A stretch of DNA of 54,538 nucleotides, from NCBI GenBank assembly GCA_964422185.1, contig CAYRAG010000006.1:1-54538 (forward strand), in the 5' to 3' direction. Source of the stretch: CALXCT01 sp964422185. Its GTDB lineage: Bacteria > Bacillota > Clostridia > Oscillospirales > Oscillospiraceae. The notes under the pieces are model-generated. The model worked only from the letters and a program-made list of their open reading frames with translations, was not told where the DNA came from and ran no database searches. Both the position numbers and the translations under genes were made by a program. This document shows, piece after piece, positions 8,252 to 17,216 of this stretch (positions are counted from its first letter, which is position 1; each line of letters begins with the position of its first letter).

Positions 8252-9913
8252 ATGCGCTCTGACAATGTGAAAAAGGGAATTCCCGCCGCACCGAACCGCT
8301 CTTTGTTCTACGCCCTCGGCTTTACCAAAGAGGAGCTGGAGCGCCCGCTCATCGGCGTGGTGTGTTCCCACAACGAGATCGTACCCGGCCACATGAACCT
8401 GGACAAGATCGCCGAGGCGGTCAAGGCCGGCGTCCGGGCCGCGGGCGGCACGCCGGTGGAGTTTCCCGCCATCGCCGTCTGCGACGGCATCGCCATGGGC
8501 CATATCGGGATGAAGTACTCCCTGGTGACCCGGGATCTGATCTGCGACTCCACGGAGGCCATGGCCATCGCCCACCAGTTTGACGGCCTGGTGATGATCC
8601 CCAACTGCGACAAGAATGTGCCCGGCCTGCTCATGGCCGCCGCCCGGGTCAACATCCCCACCATCTTCGTCTCCGGGGGCCCCATGCTGGCCGGCAGGCT
8701 GCCGGACGGCCGCCGCACCTGCCTGTCCCACATGTTTGAGGCGGTGGGCGCCTACTACGCGGGTAAACTGGATGAGGAGGGCGTGGAGGAGTACGAGCAG
8801 AACGCCTGCCCGTCCTGCGGCTCCTGCTCCGGCATGTATACCGCCAACTCCATGAACTGCCTCACGGAGGCCATCGGCATGGGCCTGCGGGGCAACGGCA
8901 CCATTCCCGCGCCGTGGTCGGCCCGGCTGCGGCTGGCCAAGCACGCGGGCATGCAGATTATGCAGCTGGTCGAGCGGGACATCAAACCCAGGGATATCAT
9001 GACGGAGGCCGCGTTCCACAACGCCGAGACGGTGGATATGGCGCTGGGCTGTTCCACCAACACGATGCTCCACCTGCCCGCCATCGCCCACGAGTGCGGC
9101 ATTGAGCTGGATCTGGACATGTCCAACGACATCTCGGATCACACGCCCAATCTGTGCCATCTCGCCCCCGCCGGCGAGACCTACATGGAGGATCTGGAGC
9201 AGGCCGGCGGCGTCTACGCCGTGATGGCGGAGCTGACGAAGAAGGGCCTGCTGGACACCTCCGTCCTGACCGTGACGGGCAAGACCATGGCCGAGAATCT
9301 GGAGGGCGTGGTCAACCGGGATCCGGAGACCATCCGGCCCATTGACCACCCCTACTCCGCGGACGGCGGCATCGCCGTGCTGAAAGGCAATCTGGCGCCG
9401 GAGGGCTGCGTGGTCAAGCGCTCCGCCGTGGCGCCGGAGATGATGACCCACACCGGGCCGGCCCGGGTGTTCAACTCCGAGGAGGAGGCGATTGAGGCCA
9501 TCTACGCCGGGAAGATCACCGCGGGCGATGTGGTGGTCATCCGGTACGAGGGCCCGAAAGGCGGCCCGGGCATGCGGGAGATGCTCAACCCCACCTCCGC
9601 CATCGTGGGGATGGGTCTGGGGGAGAGCGTCGCCCTGATCACGGACGGGCGCTTCTCCGGCGCCACCCGGGGCGCGGCCATCGGCCATGTGTGCCCGGAG
9701 GCCGCCCAGGGCGGCAATATCGCCCTGGTGGAGGACGGGGATATCATCTCCATTGACATCCCGGCCAACACCATCACCCTGGAGGTGGACGAGGCGGTGC
9801 TCGCCGCCAGACGGGCCGCCTGGGTCTGCCCGGAGCCGAAGGTTCAGACCGGCTACCTGGCCCGGTACGCCAGACTGGTCTCCTCCGCCGCCCGGGGCGC
9901 GGTGCTGGACTGA
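8252..9913 (+). CDS. ilvD: Dihydroxy-acid dehydratase
   Basis: This 553-residue enzyme dehydrates 2,3-dihydroxy-isovalerate and 2,3-dihydroxy-3-methylvalerate to the 2-oxo acids, the third step of valine/isoleucine synthesis. It carries the IlvD/Edd signatures PNCDKNVPGLLMAAAR and CPSCGSCSGMYTANSMNCLTEAIG, with the cysteines that bind the Fe-S cluster, and the C-terminal TDGRFSGATRGAAIGHV. ATG 8252 is chosen because TCAGGAGG lies ten bases upstream and the protein then begins at the family's usual N-terminus (MRSDNVKKG); a longer reading runs back through the gap and is artificial. It lies about 1 kb from the convergent ilvBNC operon but is transcribed separately. The assignment is firm. Confidence 0.96.
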   Translation: MRSDNVKKGIPAAPNRSLFYALGFTKEELERPLIGVVCSHNEIVPGHMNLDKIAEAVKAGVRAAGGTPVEFPAIAVCDGIAMGHIGMKYSLVTRDLICDSTEAMAIAHQFDGLVMIPNCDKNVPGLLMAAARVNIPTIFVSGGPMLAGRLPDGRRTCLSHMFEAVGAYYAGKLDEEGVEEYEQNACPSCGSCSGMYTANSMNCLTEAIGMGLRGNGTIPAPWSARLRLAKHAGMQIMQLVERDIKPRDIMTEAAFHNAETVDMALGCSTNTMLHLPAIAHECGIELDLDMSNDISDHTPNLCHLAPAGETYMEDLEQAGGVYAVMAELTKKGLLDTSVLTVTGKTMAENLEGVVNRDPETIRPIDHPYSADGGIAVLKGNLAPEGCVVKRSAVAPEMMTHTGPARVFNSEEEAIEAIYAGKITAGDVVVIRYEGPKGGPGMREMLNPTSAIVGMGLGESVALITDGRFSGATRGAAIGHVCPEAAQGGNIALVEDGDIISIDIPANTITLEVDEAVLAARRAAWVCPEPKVQTGYLARYARLVSSAARGAVLD

Positions 9914-9955
9914 GAACCGCCTGCCGGCGCCCTGCGTCCGGCGGGAATCCGCGGC

Positions 9956-9984
9956 TTGCTTTTTCCCCCGGACGGCGCTATACT
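9956..9984 (+). promoter_or_regulatory. Sigma-A promoter of the DUF4234-DUF2752 pair
   Basis: TTGCTT (9956-9961), a 17-base spacer and TATACT (9979-9984) lie 37 bases before the ATG of the DUF4234 gene, so the two small membrane proteins have a promoter independent of ilvD. Confidence 0.7.
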
Positions 9985-10021
9985 TCGTACTAACCCAAGA
10001 GAAAAAAGGCGGTGTCACTCC

Positions 10022-10369
10022 ATGCGCAAGCGGCGCAGCATCCCCATCTGTATCCTTTTGTGTATTGTCACCTGCGGCATCTATGCCATCTACTGGTTTG
10101 TGAGCCTCACCAATGAGATCAACGAGCTGTCCGGCCATATCAACGACACCTCGGGCGGGATGTCCGTCCTCTTCACCATCCTCACCTGCGGCATCTACTC
10201 CATCTACTGGTCCTACAAGATGGGCGAGAAGCTCGACGAAGTCCGGTTCCAGCTGGGTGTGCCCAGGGGGAGCCAGGGCGTCATCTACCTGATTCTCTCC
10301 CTGTTTCAGCTGGATATCGTGGCGTGGTGCCTGATGCAAAACGAGCTGAACAAGTGTCCGATCGTGTGA
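10022..10369 (+). CDS. DUF4234 family small membrane protein
   Basis: This 115-residue protein has the DUF4234 pattern: a basic start (MRKRRSIPI), then two copies of a CGIY-A/S-IYW motif (ILLCIVTCGIYAIYWF near 9-24 and ILTCGIYSIYW near 53-63) in separate membrane segments, and a third hydrophobic segment near the C-terminus. The role is unknown. The Shine-Dalgarno is weak (AAGGCGGTG), and ATG 10022 is chosen because the family begins with this basic stretch. The stop overlaps the GTG proposed for the next gene. Confidence 0.7.
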   Translation: MRKRRSIPICILLCIVTCGIYAIYWFVSLTNEINELSGHINDTSGGMSVLFTILTCGIYSIYWSYKMGEKLDEVRFQLGVPRGSQGVIYLILSLFQLDIVAWCLMQNELNKCPIV

Positions 10370-10740
10370 AACGCGCCGCGCTGGCGGGCACGGGACTGCT
10401 GGCGCTGGGGCTGGCCTACGCGGCCTTTGTCACCGCCACCGGGTACTTCCTGCCCTGCCCGTTCCGGGCGCTGACGGGCCTGCTGTGCCCGGGGTGCGGG
10501 GTGACGCACCTGGGTCTGGCGCTGCTGCGGCTGGATTTCCCCGCCGCCTGGCGTGCCAATCCCGGGCTGTTCCTGGCCCTCCTGCCGCTGGGGGTTCTGG
10601 CGGCGCTGGCGCTGTGCCGGTATCTCACGGACGGGCGGGTGGCGTTTCCCGGGGCGGAGCGGGTTCTGGTCTGGGCGCTGATCGTGTGGCTGCTCATCTG
10701 GGGCGCCGTGCGCAATGTCCTCCCGCCGGCGGCGGGATAG
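10366..10740 (+). CDS. DUF2752 family membrane protein
   Basis: This roughly 124-residue protein carries the DUF2752 signature: PCPFRALTGLLCPGCGVTHLGLALLRLDF, with the CPxC pair followed by a Gly-Val-Thr turn, between membrane segments. The start is uncertain. GTG 10366 overlaps the upstream stop (GTGA) and suggests translational coupling; GTG 10354 and GTG 10324 are in frame too, and none has a good ribosome site. Function is unknown. A strong terminator follows directly. Confidence 0.7.
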   Translation: MKRAALAGTGLLALGLAYAAFVTATGYFLPCPFRALTGLLCPGCGVTHLGLALLRLDFPAAWRANPGLFLALLPLGVLAALALCRYLTDGRVAFPGAERVLVWALIVWLLIWGAVRNVLPPAAG

Positions 10741-10758
10741 CGGAAAAGACAAAAAAAG

Positions 10759-10806
10759 AAGTACGAAGCCGCGGGCGGGTTTTCCGTCCGGCTTCGTACT
10801 TTTTTC
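10759..10806. terminator. Bidirectional intrinsic terminator between DUF2752 and ilvC
   Basis: AAGTACGAAGCC (10759-10770) pairs perfectly with GGCTTCGTACTT (10790-10801) and is followed by a T-run on the plus strand and preceded by an A-run, so it can end transcription from both sides. A second GC-rich hairpin without a T-run is at 10829-10854. Confidence 0.9.
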
Positions 10807-10897
10807 TTCCCCGGCAGGATATGAGAGAGCGGGCCGCCGGCATGGGCGGCCCGCTTCGCAGATTCCGTGTGATTTCGCCCCGCCGCGGGGCAGGCGC

Positions 10898-11917
10898 TCA
10901 GTTGGAGGCGGTGTCCAGATCGGCGTCGCCGCCCCAGATCATGTTCCTGCGCAGCTCGTCGCCCACGATCTCCATCTGGTGCTTCTTCAGCTGGGCGCGC
11001 TTGGAGTTGAAGAAAGTGCGGCCGTTCTTGTTCTCCGCGATCCACTTGCCGGCGAAGGTGCCGTCCTGGATGTCCGCCAGCACGGCGCGCATGCGGGCCT
11101 TGGTCTCCTCGTGGGGGATGACCCGGGGGCCGGAGACATACTCGCCGAACTCCGCGGTGTCCGAGATGGAGAAGTTCATGGCGCCGATGCCGCCCTTGTT
11201 GATCAGATCCACAATGAGCTTCATCTCATGGATACACTCAAAGTAGGCGTTCTCCGGCTCGTAGCCGGCCTCCACCAGCGTCTCGAAGCCGCACTGCATC
11301 AGATCCACCACGCCGCCGCACAGGACGGTCTGCTCGCCGAACAGGTCGGTCTCGGTCTCGTCGTGGAAAGTGGTCTCCATGACGCCGGCGCGGGCGCCGC
11401 CGATGCCGGCGATGTACGCCAGGGCGATCTTGTACGCGTTGCCGGTGGCGTTCTGCTCCACCGCCACCAGGCAGGGCACGCCCTTGCCCGCCACATAGGT
11501 GGAGCGGACGGTGTGGCCGGGGCCCTTCGGGGCGGCCATGAACACATCCACGCCGGCGGGCGGGACGATCTGCTGATAGCGGATATTAAAGCCGTGGGCG
11601 AACGCGAGAGCCTTGCCCTCCGTCATGTAGGGGGCGATGGACTTCTTATAGACTTCCGCCTGCACCTCGTCGTTGATGAGCATCATGATGATGTCGCCCC
11701 ACTCGGCGGCCTGCTCGATGGTCTTCACGGTGAGGCCGGCTTTCTCCGCCTCGGCCCGGTTTTTGGAGCCCTCGCGCAGACCCACGCACACCTCGCAGCC
11801 GGAGTCTTTCAGGTTCAGCGCGTGGGCGTGGCCCTGGGATCCGTAGCCGATGATGGCGATCTTTCTTCCGTTGAGGTAGCTCAGTTCGCAGTCTTTCTCA
11901 TAGTACATTTTTGCCAT
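10898..11917 (-). CDS. ilvC: Ketol-acid reductoisomerase
   Basis: This 339-residue class I enzyme isomerises and reduces acetolactate or acetohydroxybutyrate to the dihydroxy acid with NAD(P)H and magnesium. The dinucleotide-binding GYGSQGHAHALNLKDSG is near residues 25-41, and the metal-binding region includes DETETDLFGEQ and HEMKLIVDLI. The cofactor loop contains LREGSKNRAEAEKAG; the Arg and Ser there favour NADPH, but this is inference. ATG 11917 is chosen over an in-frame GTG four codons upstream because AAAGGAG lies directly against that GTG and 11 bases before the ATG. It is the last gene of the ilvBNC operon. Confidence 0.96.
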   Translation of the reverse strand: MAKMYYEKDCELSYLNGRKIAIIGYGSQGHAHALNLKDSGCEVCVGLREGSKNRAEAEKAGLTVKTIEQAAEWGDIIMMLINDEVQAEVYKKSIAPYMTEGKALAFAHGFNIRYQQIVPPAGVDVFMAAPKGPGHTVRSTYVAGKGVPCLVAVEQNATGNAYKIALAYIAGIGGARAGVMETTFHDETETDLFGEQTVLCGGVVDLMQCGFETLVEAGYEPENAYFECIHEMKLIVDLINKGGIGAMNFSISDTAEFGEYVSGPRVIPHEETKARMRAVLADIQDGTFAGKWIAENKNGRTFFNSKRAQLKKHQMEIVGDELRRNMIWGGDADLDTASN

Positions 11918-11965
11918 GACAGTAAACACTCCTTTATGAAATTAAGAGATGGGGATACCCGCAGG

Positions 11966-12517
11966 TTACAGGAAGTTCTTGCCGAGGTTGAACTCGGTCT
12001 TCTCCTTGGTCTCGTCGCCGATGGTGTACGCGCCCCGCTCCAGGGCCACCATGCCGGTGCGGACCAGCTCCAGAATCCCGAAGGACTCCAGCATTTTCTG
12101 AATGGCGTCCGCCTTCCGCTCGTCCCCGATGAGGGCGAGGGTCAGGGAGGTGAGAGACACATCGATGATGGACGCCCGGAAGATATTGGCGATTTGGATG
12201 ATCTCGTTGCGGACCTCGGGGTGCTCCGCTTTCACTTTATACAGCACCAGCTCCCGGCGGATGGATCGGTCCGGGAGCAGCTCCTGGACGGAGTAGACGG
12301 CGAACAGCTTGCGCAGCTGGTTCATAATCTGCTCCGTGGAGGGGTCGTCCGCCAGCAGCTCGATGGTGATGCGGGAGACCGCGGGGTCGTCCGTGGCGCC
12401 CACGGCCAGGGACTCGATGTTGTACCCCTTGCGGGAGAACAGGCGGGATACCTGGCTGAGCACGCCGGCGGCGTTCTCCACCAGCACGGAAAGGGTGTGT
12501 CTGGAAATCTCGTTCAT
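11966..12517 (-). CDS. ilvN: Acetolactate synthase regulatory (small) subunit
   Basis: This 183-residue protein has the N-terminal ACT domain of the acetolactate synthase small subunit (HTLSVLVENAAGVLSQVSRLFSRKGYNIESL, residues 7-37) and the C-terminal ALS_ss_C region with VVDVSLTSLTLALIGDERKADA-type sequence. It binds the branched-chain amino acid effector and activates the IlvB subunit. It starts 20 bases after ilvB with GGGGAGGAGG upstream. The assignment is firm. Confidence 0.95.
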   Translation of the reverse strand: MNEISRHTLSVLVENAAGVLSQVSRLFSRKGYNIESLAVGATDDPAVSRITIELLADDPSTEQIMNQLRKLFAVYSVQELLPDRSIRRELVLYKVKAEHPEVRNEIIQIANIFRASIIDVSLTSLTLALIGDERKADAIQKMLESFGILELVRTGMVALERGAYTIGDETKEKTEFNLGKNFL

Positions 12518-12536
12518 GTACTGTTCCTCCTCCCCT

Positions 12537-14246
12537 TTAGTCCAGCAGGAAGTCCGTGGTTCTGGCGCCGCCGGGCACCATGGGGTGCACCATGGCGTCC
12601 TTGTGGATGGCGCACTCGATGAGGTAGGGGCGGCCGGAGGCCACCGCCTTCCGGAACGCGGCCTCGAACTCGGGCTGGTTCGCCGCCCGGGCGCCCTCGA
12701 TGCCGTAGGCCTCCGCCAGCTTGACGAAGTCGGGGCCCCGATCCAGATCCGTCTGGGAGAACCGCTTGCCGTAGATCAGGTTCTGCCACTGGCGCACCAT
12801 GCCCAGCGTGTGGTTGTTGAAGATGACCGTGATGATGGGGATATTGTAGTACGCCGCGGTGGCCATCTCATTGCAGTTCATGCGGAAGGAGCCGTCGCCG
12901 GTGCAGTGCACCACAATCTGATCCGGGTTGCCCAGCTTCGCGCCCATGGCGGCGCCGTAGCCGAAGCCCATGGTGCCGAACCCGCCGGAGGTGATGAACT
13001 GGCCCGGGCGGGAGAAGTGGTAGTACTGGGCACACCACATCTGGTGCTGGCCCACATCCGTGGCGATGATGGCCTGGCCGTCCGTGACATCCGAGATGGT
13101 CTCCAGAATCTCATGGGCGTGGAGGATGTCGTCTTTCTTGAGCGGCACCTCGGGGTGGGAGAAGACCCACTCTTTCCACTCCGGGTAGTCGTGCTCCGGC
13201 AGCTTCTCGTTGAGCAGCTCCAGCACCCGGCGTGCGTCGCCGATGATGTGGTGGTCTGTCCGGACATTCTTGTCGATCTCCGCACGGTCGATGTCGATGT
13301 GCACGATTTTTGCGTTGGGCGCGAAAGTCTCCGGATTGAGCGCCACGCGGTCGGAGAAGCGGCAGCCGATGGCGATGAGCAGGTCGCACTGCTCCACAGC
13401 CATGTTGGACGCGTGGGAGCCGTGCATGCCGATCATGCCGGTGAACAGCCTGTGGTTGCCCGGGCAGGCGCCGCCGCCCATGATGGTGGAGGTGACCGGC
13501 GCGTTGAGGCGCTCGAAGAACTTGCGAAACTCCGGCACCGCGCCCCTGGAGCGGATGACGCCGCCGCCCACGAGAACCAGGGGCTTTTTGGACTCCTCAA
13601 TCATGGCCAGCAGCCTGTCGATGTCGCCGTGATCCGGCTCCGGGATCTTCAGATCGTGGCTGGCCCGGCGGAGCATGGCCCCCAGCCTCCCGTTCTTGGC
13701 GTGCTCGGACAGGGGCAGGGGGGTGAAGTCCACCTCCGTGGAGGTCACATCTTTCAGGATGTCGATGAGCACGGGGCCGGGACGGCCGGAGCGGGCGATG
13801 GCAAACGCCTCCCGCACCACATCCGCCAGCTGCTCCGGGTCGCGCACCAGGTAGTTGCACTTGGTGATGGGCATGGTGATGCCGGTGATGTCCACCTCCT
13901 GGAACGAGTCCTTGCCGATCAGGTTCTCACCCACATTGCAGGTGATGAACACGACGGGGGAGGAGTCGTAGTAGGCGGTGGCGATCCCGGTGGTCAGGTT
14001 CGTGGCGCCGGGTCCCGAGGTGGCGAAGCACACCCCGACCCTGCCCGTGGAGCGGGCGTAGCCGTCTGCCGCGTGAGAGGCGCCCTGCTCGTGGGAGGTG
14101 AGGATGTGGCGGATCTTCTTGCCGTAGCCGTGGAGCTCAAACTCGTCGTAGATATTCAGAATGGTGCCGCCGGGGTAGCCGAATACGGTGTCCACCCCCT
14201 GTTCCAGCAGGCATTCCATCAGCACTTGGGAACATTTCATCTTCAT
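12537..14246 (-). CDS. ilvB: Acetolactate synthase catalytic (large) subunit
   Basis: This 569-residue thiamine-diphosphate enzyme condenses two pyruvates, or pyruvate and 2-oxobutyrate, in the first common step of branched-chain amino acid synthesis. FGYPGGTILNIYDE near residue 21 and HEQGASHAADGYAR contribute the catalytic glutamate region; the ThDP motif GDGSFRMNCNEMATAAYYNIP is in the C-terminal third. ATG 14246 is used, with AGGAGG 14 bases upstream; the longer open frame runs into the T-box leader and is not coding. Expression is controlled by the T-box immediately upstream. Confidence 0.96.
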   Translation of the reverse strand: MKMKCSQVLMECLLEQGVDTVFGYPGGTILNIYDEFELHGYGKKIRHILTSHEQGASHAADGYARSTGRVGVCFATSGPGATNLTTGIATAYYDSSPVVFITCNVGENLIGKDSFQEVDITGITMPITKCNYLVRDPEQLADVVREAFAIARSGRPGPVLIDILKDVTSTEVDFTPLPLSEHAKNGRLGAMLRRASHDLKIPEPDHGDIDRLLAMIEESKKPLVLVGGGVIRSRGAVPEFRKFFERLNAPVTSTIMGGGACPGNHRLFTGMIGMHGSHASNMAVEQCDLLIAIGCRFSDRVALNPETFAPNAKIVHIDIDRAEIDKNVRTDHHIIGDARRVLELLNEKLPEHDYPEWKEWVFSHPEVPLKKDDILHAHEILETISDVTDGQAIIATDVGQHQMWCAQYYHFSRPGQFITSGGFGTMGFGYGAAMGAKLGNPDQIVVHCTGDGSFRMNCNEMATAAYYNIPIITVIFNNHTLGMVRQWQNLIYGKRFSQTDLDRGPDFVKLAEAYGIEGARAANQPEFEAAFRKAVASGRPYLIECAIHKDAMVHPMVPGGARTTDFLLD

Positions 14247-14292
14247 AAAAGACTGTTTTTCCTCCTTTGGGCGAATATTGGCGGGAACGGGA

Positions 14293-14580
14293 CAAAAAGA
14301 GCATGGCCTTTCGTCCCTGCGTATTAGGACGAAGCCACGCTCCGCGGTACCACCTAACTTCACGGGCTGTGCGCCCGTGCCCTCAGACCCGGATAACGGC
14401 GGGTACCCGGCCCGGCCTACCAGGCGCGGTGCGCCGTTCAGCGGGGCGGCTCGCGGGCCAGCCTCCAGATGTCCCTCACGAAAGCTCGCAGCAGCCGCTT
14501 CCTCTCTGCGCTTGCGGGACGGGTGGATTTACCCGGTCATCGCCGGTGCGCTCCCCCCGAAACGCCGGGAAGAGCCGGAT
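14293..14580 (-). promoter_or_regulatory. T-box leader of the ilvBNC operon
   Basis: Reading the minus strand, the leader has the Stem I CAGAGAGG motif, the T-box antiterminator sequence TTAGGTGGTACCGCGG (14342-14357) and a terminator hairpin (14299-14343) ending in a T-run at 14293-14297. The likely specifier codon is ATC (14468-14470, complement), placed like the TGC of the cysteine T-box in this window, so the leader should sense uncharged tRNA-Ile. The T-box itself is clear; the specifier is moderate. Confidence 0.9.
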
Positions 14581-14587
14581 TTCTGTT

Positions 14588-14616
14588 ATCTTACTCGATC
14601 CGGTTCCCCTTGTCAA
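14588..14616 (-). promoter_or_regulatory. Sigma-A promoter of the ilvBNC T-box transcript
   Basis: On the minus strand a perfect TTGACA (14611-14616), 17 bases and TAAGAT (14588-14593) precede the T-box leader. Confidence 0.85.
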
Positions 14617-14715
14617 TGCAGAAACCGGAAAAAACCGCGGGAAAAGTGCCGGTTTTCCTGTGTAGAATGCCGATACCGCCCGGAAAGGTTTCCGCCGGAA
14701 TCGCTGACAAAACAC

Positions 14716-14744
14716 TGGACATTTACCGGGCGGCTGATTATAAT
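14716..14744 (+). promoter_or_regulatory. Sigma-A promoter of the rnf operon
   Basis: TGGACA (14716-14721), 17 bases and a perfect TATAAT (14739-14744) lie about 100 bases before rnfC. A short hairpin (CCCGGC with GCCGGG, about 14776-14793) sits in the 5' untranslated region. Confidence 0.85.
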
Positions 14745-14846
14745 GTATGGGAAATTTCTCGGAGAGAGAAACGACGGCCCGGCACGCGCCGGGCGCGGGA
14801 AAACAGCCCGGTTTGTGTTCCGGGCAAGGGTTTGAGAGGTGTGCCT

Positions 14847-16172
14847 ATGAGTCAAGCGTTTTTCGGTGGGGTTCATCCCCCCGAACATAAGGCGGCCACC
14901 GAGGGAAAACCGATTGTCCCTATGGAGGCAGCCCCGCAGCAGGTGGTGCTCCCCATGTCCATGCATGTGGGCGCACCGTGCAAACCGATTGTCGCGGTGG
15001 GAGACCAGGTTACCGTGGGCCAGAAGATCGCCGAGCCGGCCGGGCTTGGCGCGCCCATCCACGCCAGCGTCTCCGGCAAGGTGGTCGCCATCGAGCCGCG
15101 GCCCCATCAGAACGGCGAGAAAGTCATGGCCGTGGTCATCGAGAACGACGGCCTGGATACTTTCGGCTCCAGTCTGACTCCCCATCCGGACTTTGAGTCC
15201 CTGTCCCCGGAGGAGATCATCGGGATCATCCAGGACGCGGGCATCACCGGCATGGGCGGCGCCGGATTCCCGACCCATGTGAAGATCCAGAGCGCCGTGG
15301 GCAAGGTGGACACCATCATCATCAACGGGGCGGAGTGCGAGCCGTACATCACCTCGGACCACCGCCTGATGCTGGAGCACCCGGAGGAGATCATCACCGG
15401 CGTGCGCATCATCATGCGCTCCCTGAACCTGGGCTCCGCGGTTATCGGGATCGAGGACAACAAAATGGACGCGGTGAAGGTGATGGAGCAGGCGCTCCAG
15501 GGGAAGAACACCGGCATCTCCGTGCTGGCCATGAAGACCCGGTACCCCCAGGGCGCGGAAAAACAGCTCATCCAGCGGGTGACCGGGCGGCAGATCCCCC
15601 CGGGCAAGCTGCCCGCGGATGTGGCGTGCGCGGTGTTCAATGTCAGCACCTCCCACGCCATCTACGAGGCCGTGTGCCTCGGCCGGCCCCTGACCCGCCG
15701 TGCGGTCACCGTCAGCGGCGAGGCGATCAACAACCCGTGCAACCTGATGGTGCCGTTCGGCACGCCGCTGCAGCATGTCCTGGATCAGGCCGGCGGCCTG
15801 AAAGACACCGCGGCGTGGGTGCTGGCCGGCGGCCCGATGATGGGCGTGGCGCAGTTTGACCTGACCGCCCCCACCATCAAGGGCACCAACGCCCTGACCT
15901 GCATGGTGGCCAGCGAGCACGCAACTCCCGTGAACGACCCCGTGTGCATCCGCTGCGGCAAGTGCATCGAGGCCTGCCCCATGCACCTGGAGCCCATCTA
16001 CATCAACCTGTACACCAGCGCCGGCCGCTACGCGGAGACCGCGAACTACAATGTCACGGACTGCATCGAGTGCGGCAGCTGCGCGTTCGCCTGCCCCGCC
16101 ATGATTCCTCTGGTTCAGAACATCCGCGTCGCCAAGGCCCAGCTGCGCGCCCTGGCCCAGAAAAAGAGTTAA
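14847..16172 (+). CDS. rnfC: Rnf complex subunit C (NADH-binding, two [4Fe-4S])
   Basis: This 441-residue soluble subunit of the Rnf ferredoxin:NAD+ oxidoreductase carries a NuoF-like FMN/NADH-binding core (GITGMGGAGFPTHVKI, residues 132-147; INGAECEPYITSDHRLM, 159-175) and two [4Fe-4S] motifs near the C-terminus (CIRCGKCIEACP and CIECGSCAFACP). The N-terminal HPPEHKAAT is typical. ATG 14847 is taken as start; GAGAGG lies nine bases upstream and the longer frame has no family similarity. It is the first gene of rnfCDGEAB, the order used by clostridia. Confidence 0.96.
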   Translation: MSQAFFGGVHPPEHKAATEGKPIVPMEAAPQQVVLPMSMHVGAPCKPIVAVGDQVTVGQKIAEPAGLGAPIHASVSGKVVAIEPRPHQNGEKVMAVVIENDGLDTFGSSLTPHPDFESLSPEEIIGIIQDAGITGMGGAGFPTHVKIQSAVGKVDTIIINGAECEPYITSDHRLMLEHPEEIITGVRIIMRSLNLGSAVIGIEDNKMDAVKVMEQALQGKNTGISVLAMKTRYPQGAEKQLIQRVTGRQIPPGKLPADVACAVFNVSTSHAIYEAVCLGRPLTRRAVTVSGEAINNPCNLMVPFGTPLQHVLDQAGGLKDTAAWVLAGGPMMGVAQFDLTAPTIKGTNALTCMVASEHATPVNDPVCIRCGKCIEACPMHLEPIYINLYTSAGRYAETANYNVTDCIECGSCAFACPAMIPLVQNIRVAKAQLRALAQKKS

Positions 16173-16187
16173 GGAGGCGAAGAGAAC

Positions 16188-17216
16188 ATGAGCAATCTTT
16201 CGGTTTCCTCCTCCCCCCATCTCTCGGGGAAGCAGACCACAAGAAGTCTGATGCTGGATGTGATCATCGCCCTGATTCCGGCGCTGGTCATGTCCGTGTG
16301 GTTCTTCGGCCCCAGGTCGCTGCTCCTGACTCTGGTCTCCGCCGTCGCCTGCGTGGTGTTCGAGTGGGGCTATGAGAAGCTGCTCAAAAAGCCCGTCACC
16401 GTGGGCGACCTGTCCGCGGTGGTCACCGGCATTCTGCTGGCCTATGTGTGTCCCGTGACCCTGAGCTACTGGACCGTGATCATCGGCGACTTCTTCGCCA
16501 TTGTCGTGGTCAAGCAGCTGTTCGGCGGCCTGGGCAAGAACTTCCTGAACCCCGCCCTCGCCGGCCGTGCGTTCCTCATGCTGTGCTACCCCGTGCCCAT
16601 GACCACCTGGGCGGCCCCCGGGCAGATGGTGGGCCTGATCTCCGGCGCGGACGCCGTGACCGGCGCCACCCCCCTGAGCGTGGACTTCATGCACAGCGGA
16701 ATCCTGCCTGACGCCAGCCTGCTGGATATGTTCGTGGGCAACATCGGCGGCTGCCTGGGCGAGATCTCCGCGGTGGCCCTGATTCTGGGCGGCATCTACC
16801 TGGTGGCCAGAAAGGTCATCAGCCCCCGCATTCCTCTGGTCTACATCGGCACCGTAGCCGTGCTGACCGTGATCTTCCCCAAGGGCGGAAACGGCAACCT
16901 GACCTGGATGCTCTACGAGATCCTGGGCGGCGGCCTGCTGCTGGGCGCCATCTTCATGGCCACCGACTATGTCACCTCCCCGGTCACAAAACGCGGCCAG
17001 GTTCTGTACGCCGTGGGCTGCGGCCTGCTGACGGTGTTTATCCGCTACTTCGGCGGCTACCCCGAGGGTGTCAGCTACGCCATCCTTCTGATGAATGTGG
17101 CCTCGTGGCTGCTGGATAAGGCCGGCAAGCCCGGCCGGTTCGGCGTGACCTCTGAGATGAAGAAGCAGGCCAAGGAGGCGGCGAAAGCCGCGAAGAAAGA
17201 GGAGGCTGCGAAATGA
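16188..17216 (+). CDS. rnfD: Rnf complex membrane subunit D (flavinylated)
   Basis: This 342-residue protein has about nine or ten membrane segments and the covalent FMN attachment motif TGAT at residues 158-161 (Thr161), in VTGATPLSVD. The partner flavin site is in RnfG. LDVIIALIPA near the start is typical of RnfD/NqrB. The C-terminal tail is lysine/alanine rich. Its stop overlaps the rnfG start (ATGA). Confidence 0.95.
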   Translation: MSNLSVSSSPHLSGKQTTRSLMLDVIIALIPALVMSVWFFGPRSLLLTLVSAVACVVFEWGYEKLLKKPVTVGDLSAVVTGILLAYVCPVTLSYWTVIIGDFFAIVVVKQLFGGLGKNFLNPALAGRAFLMLCYPVPMTTWAAPGQMVGLISGADAVTGATPLSVDFMHSGILPDASLLDMFVGNIGGCLGEISAVALILGGIYLVARKVISPRIPLVYIGTVAVLTVIFPKGGNGNLTWMLYEILGGGLLLGAIFMATDYVTSPVTKRGQVLYAVGCGLLTVFIRYFGGYPEGVSYAILLMNVASWLLDKAGKPGRFGVTSEMKKQAKEAAKAAKKEEAAK

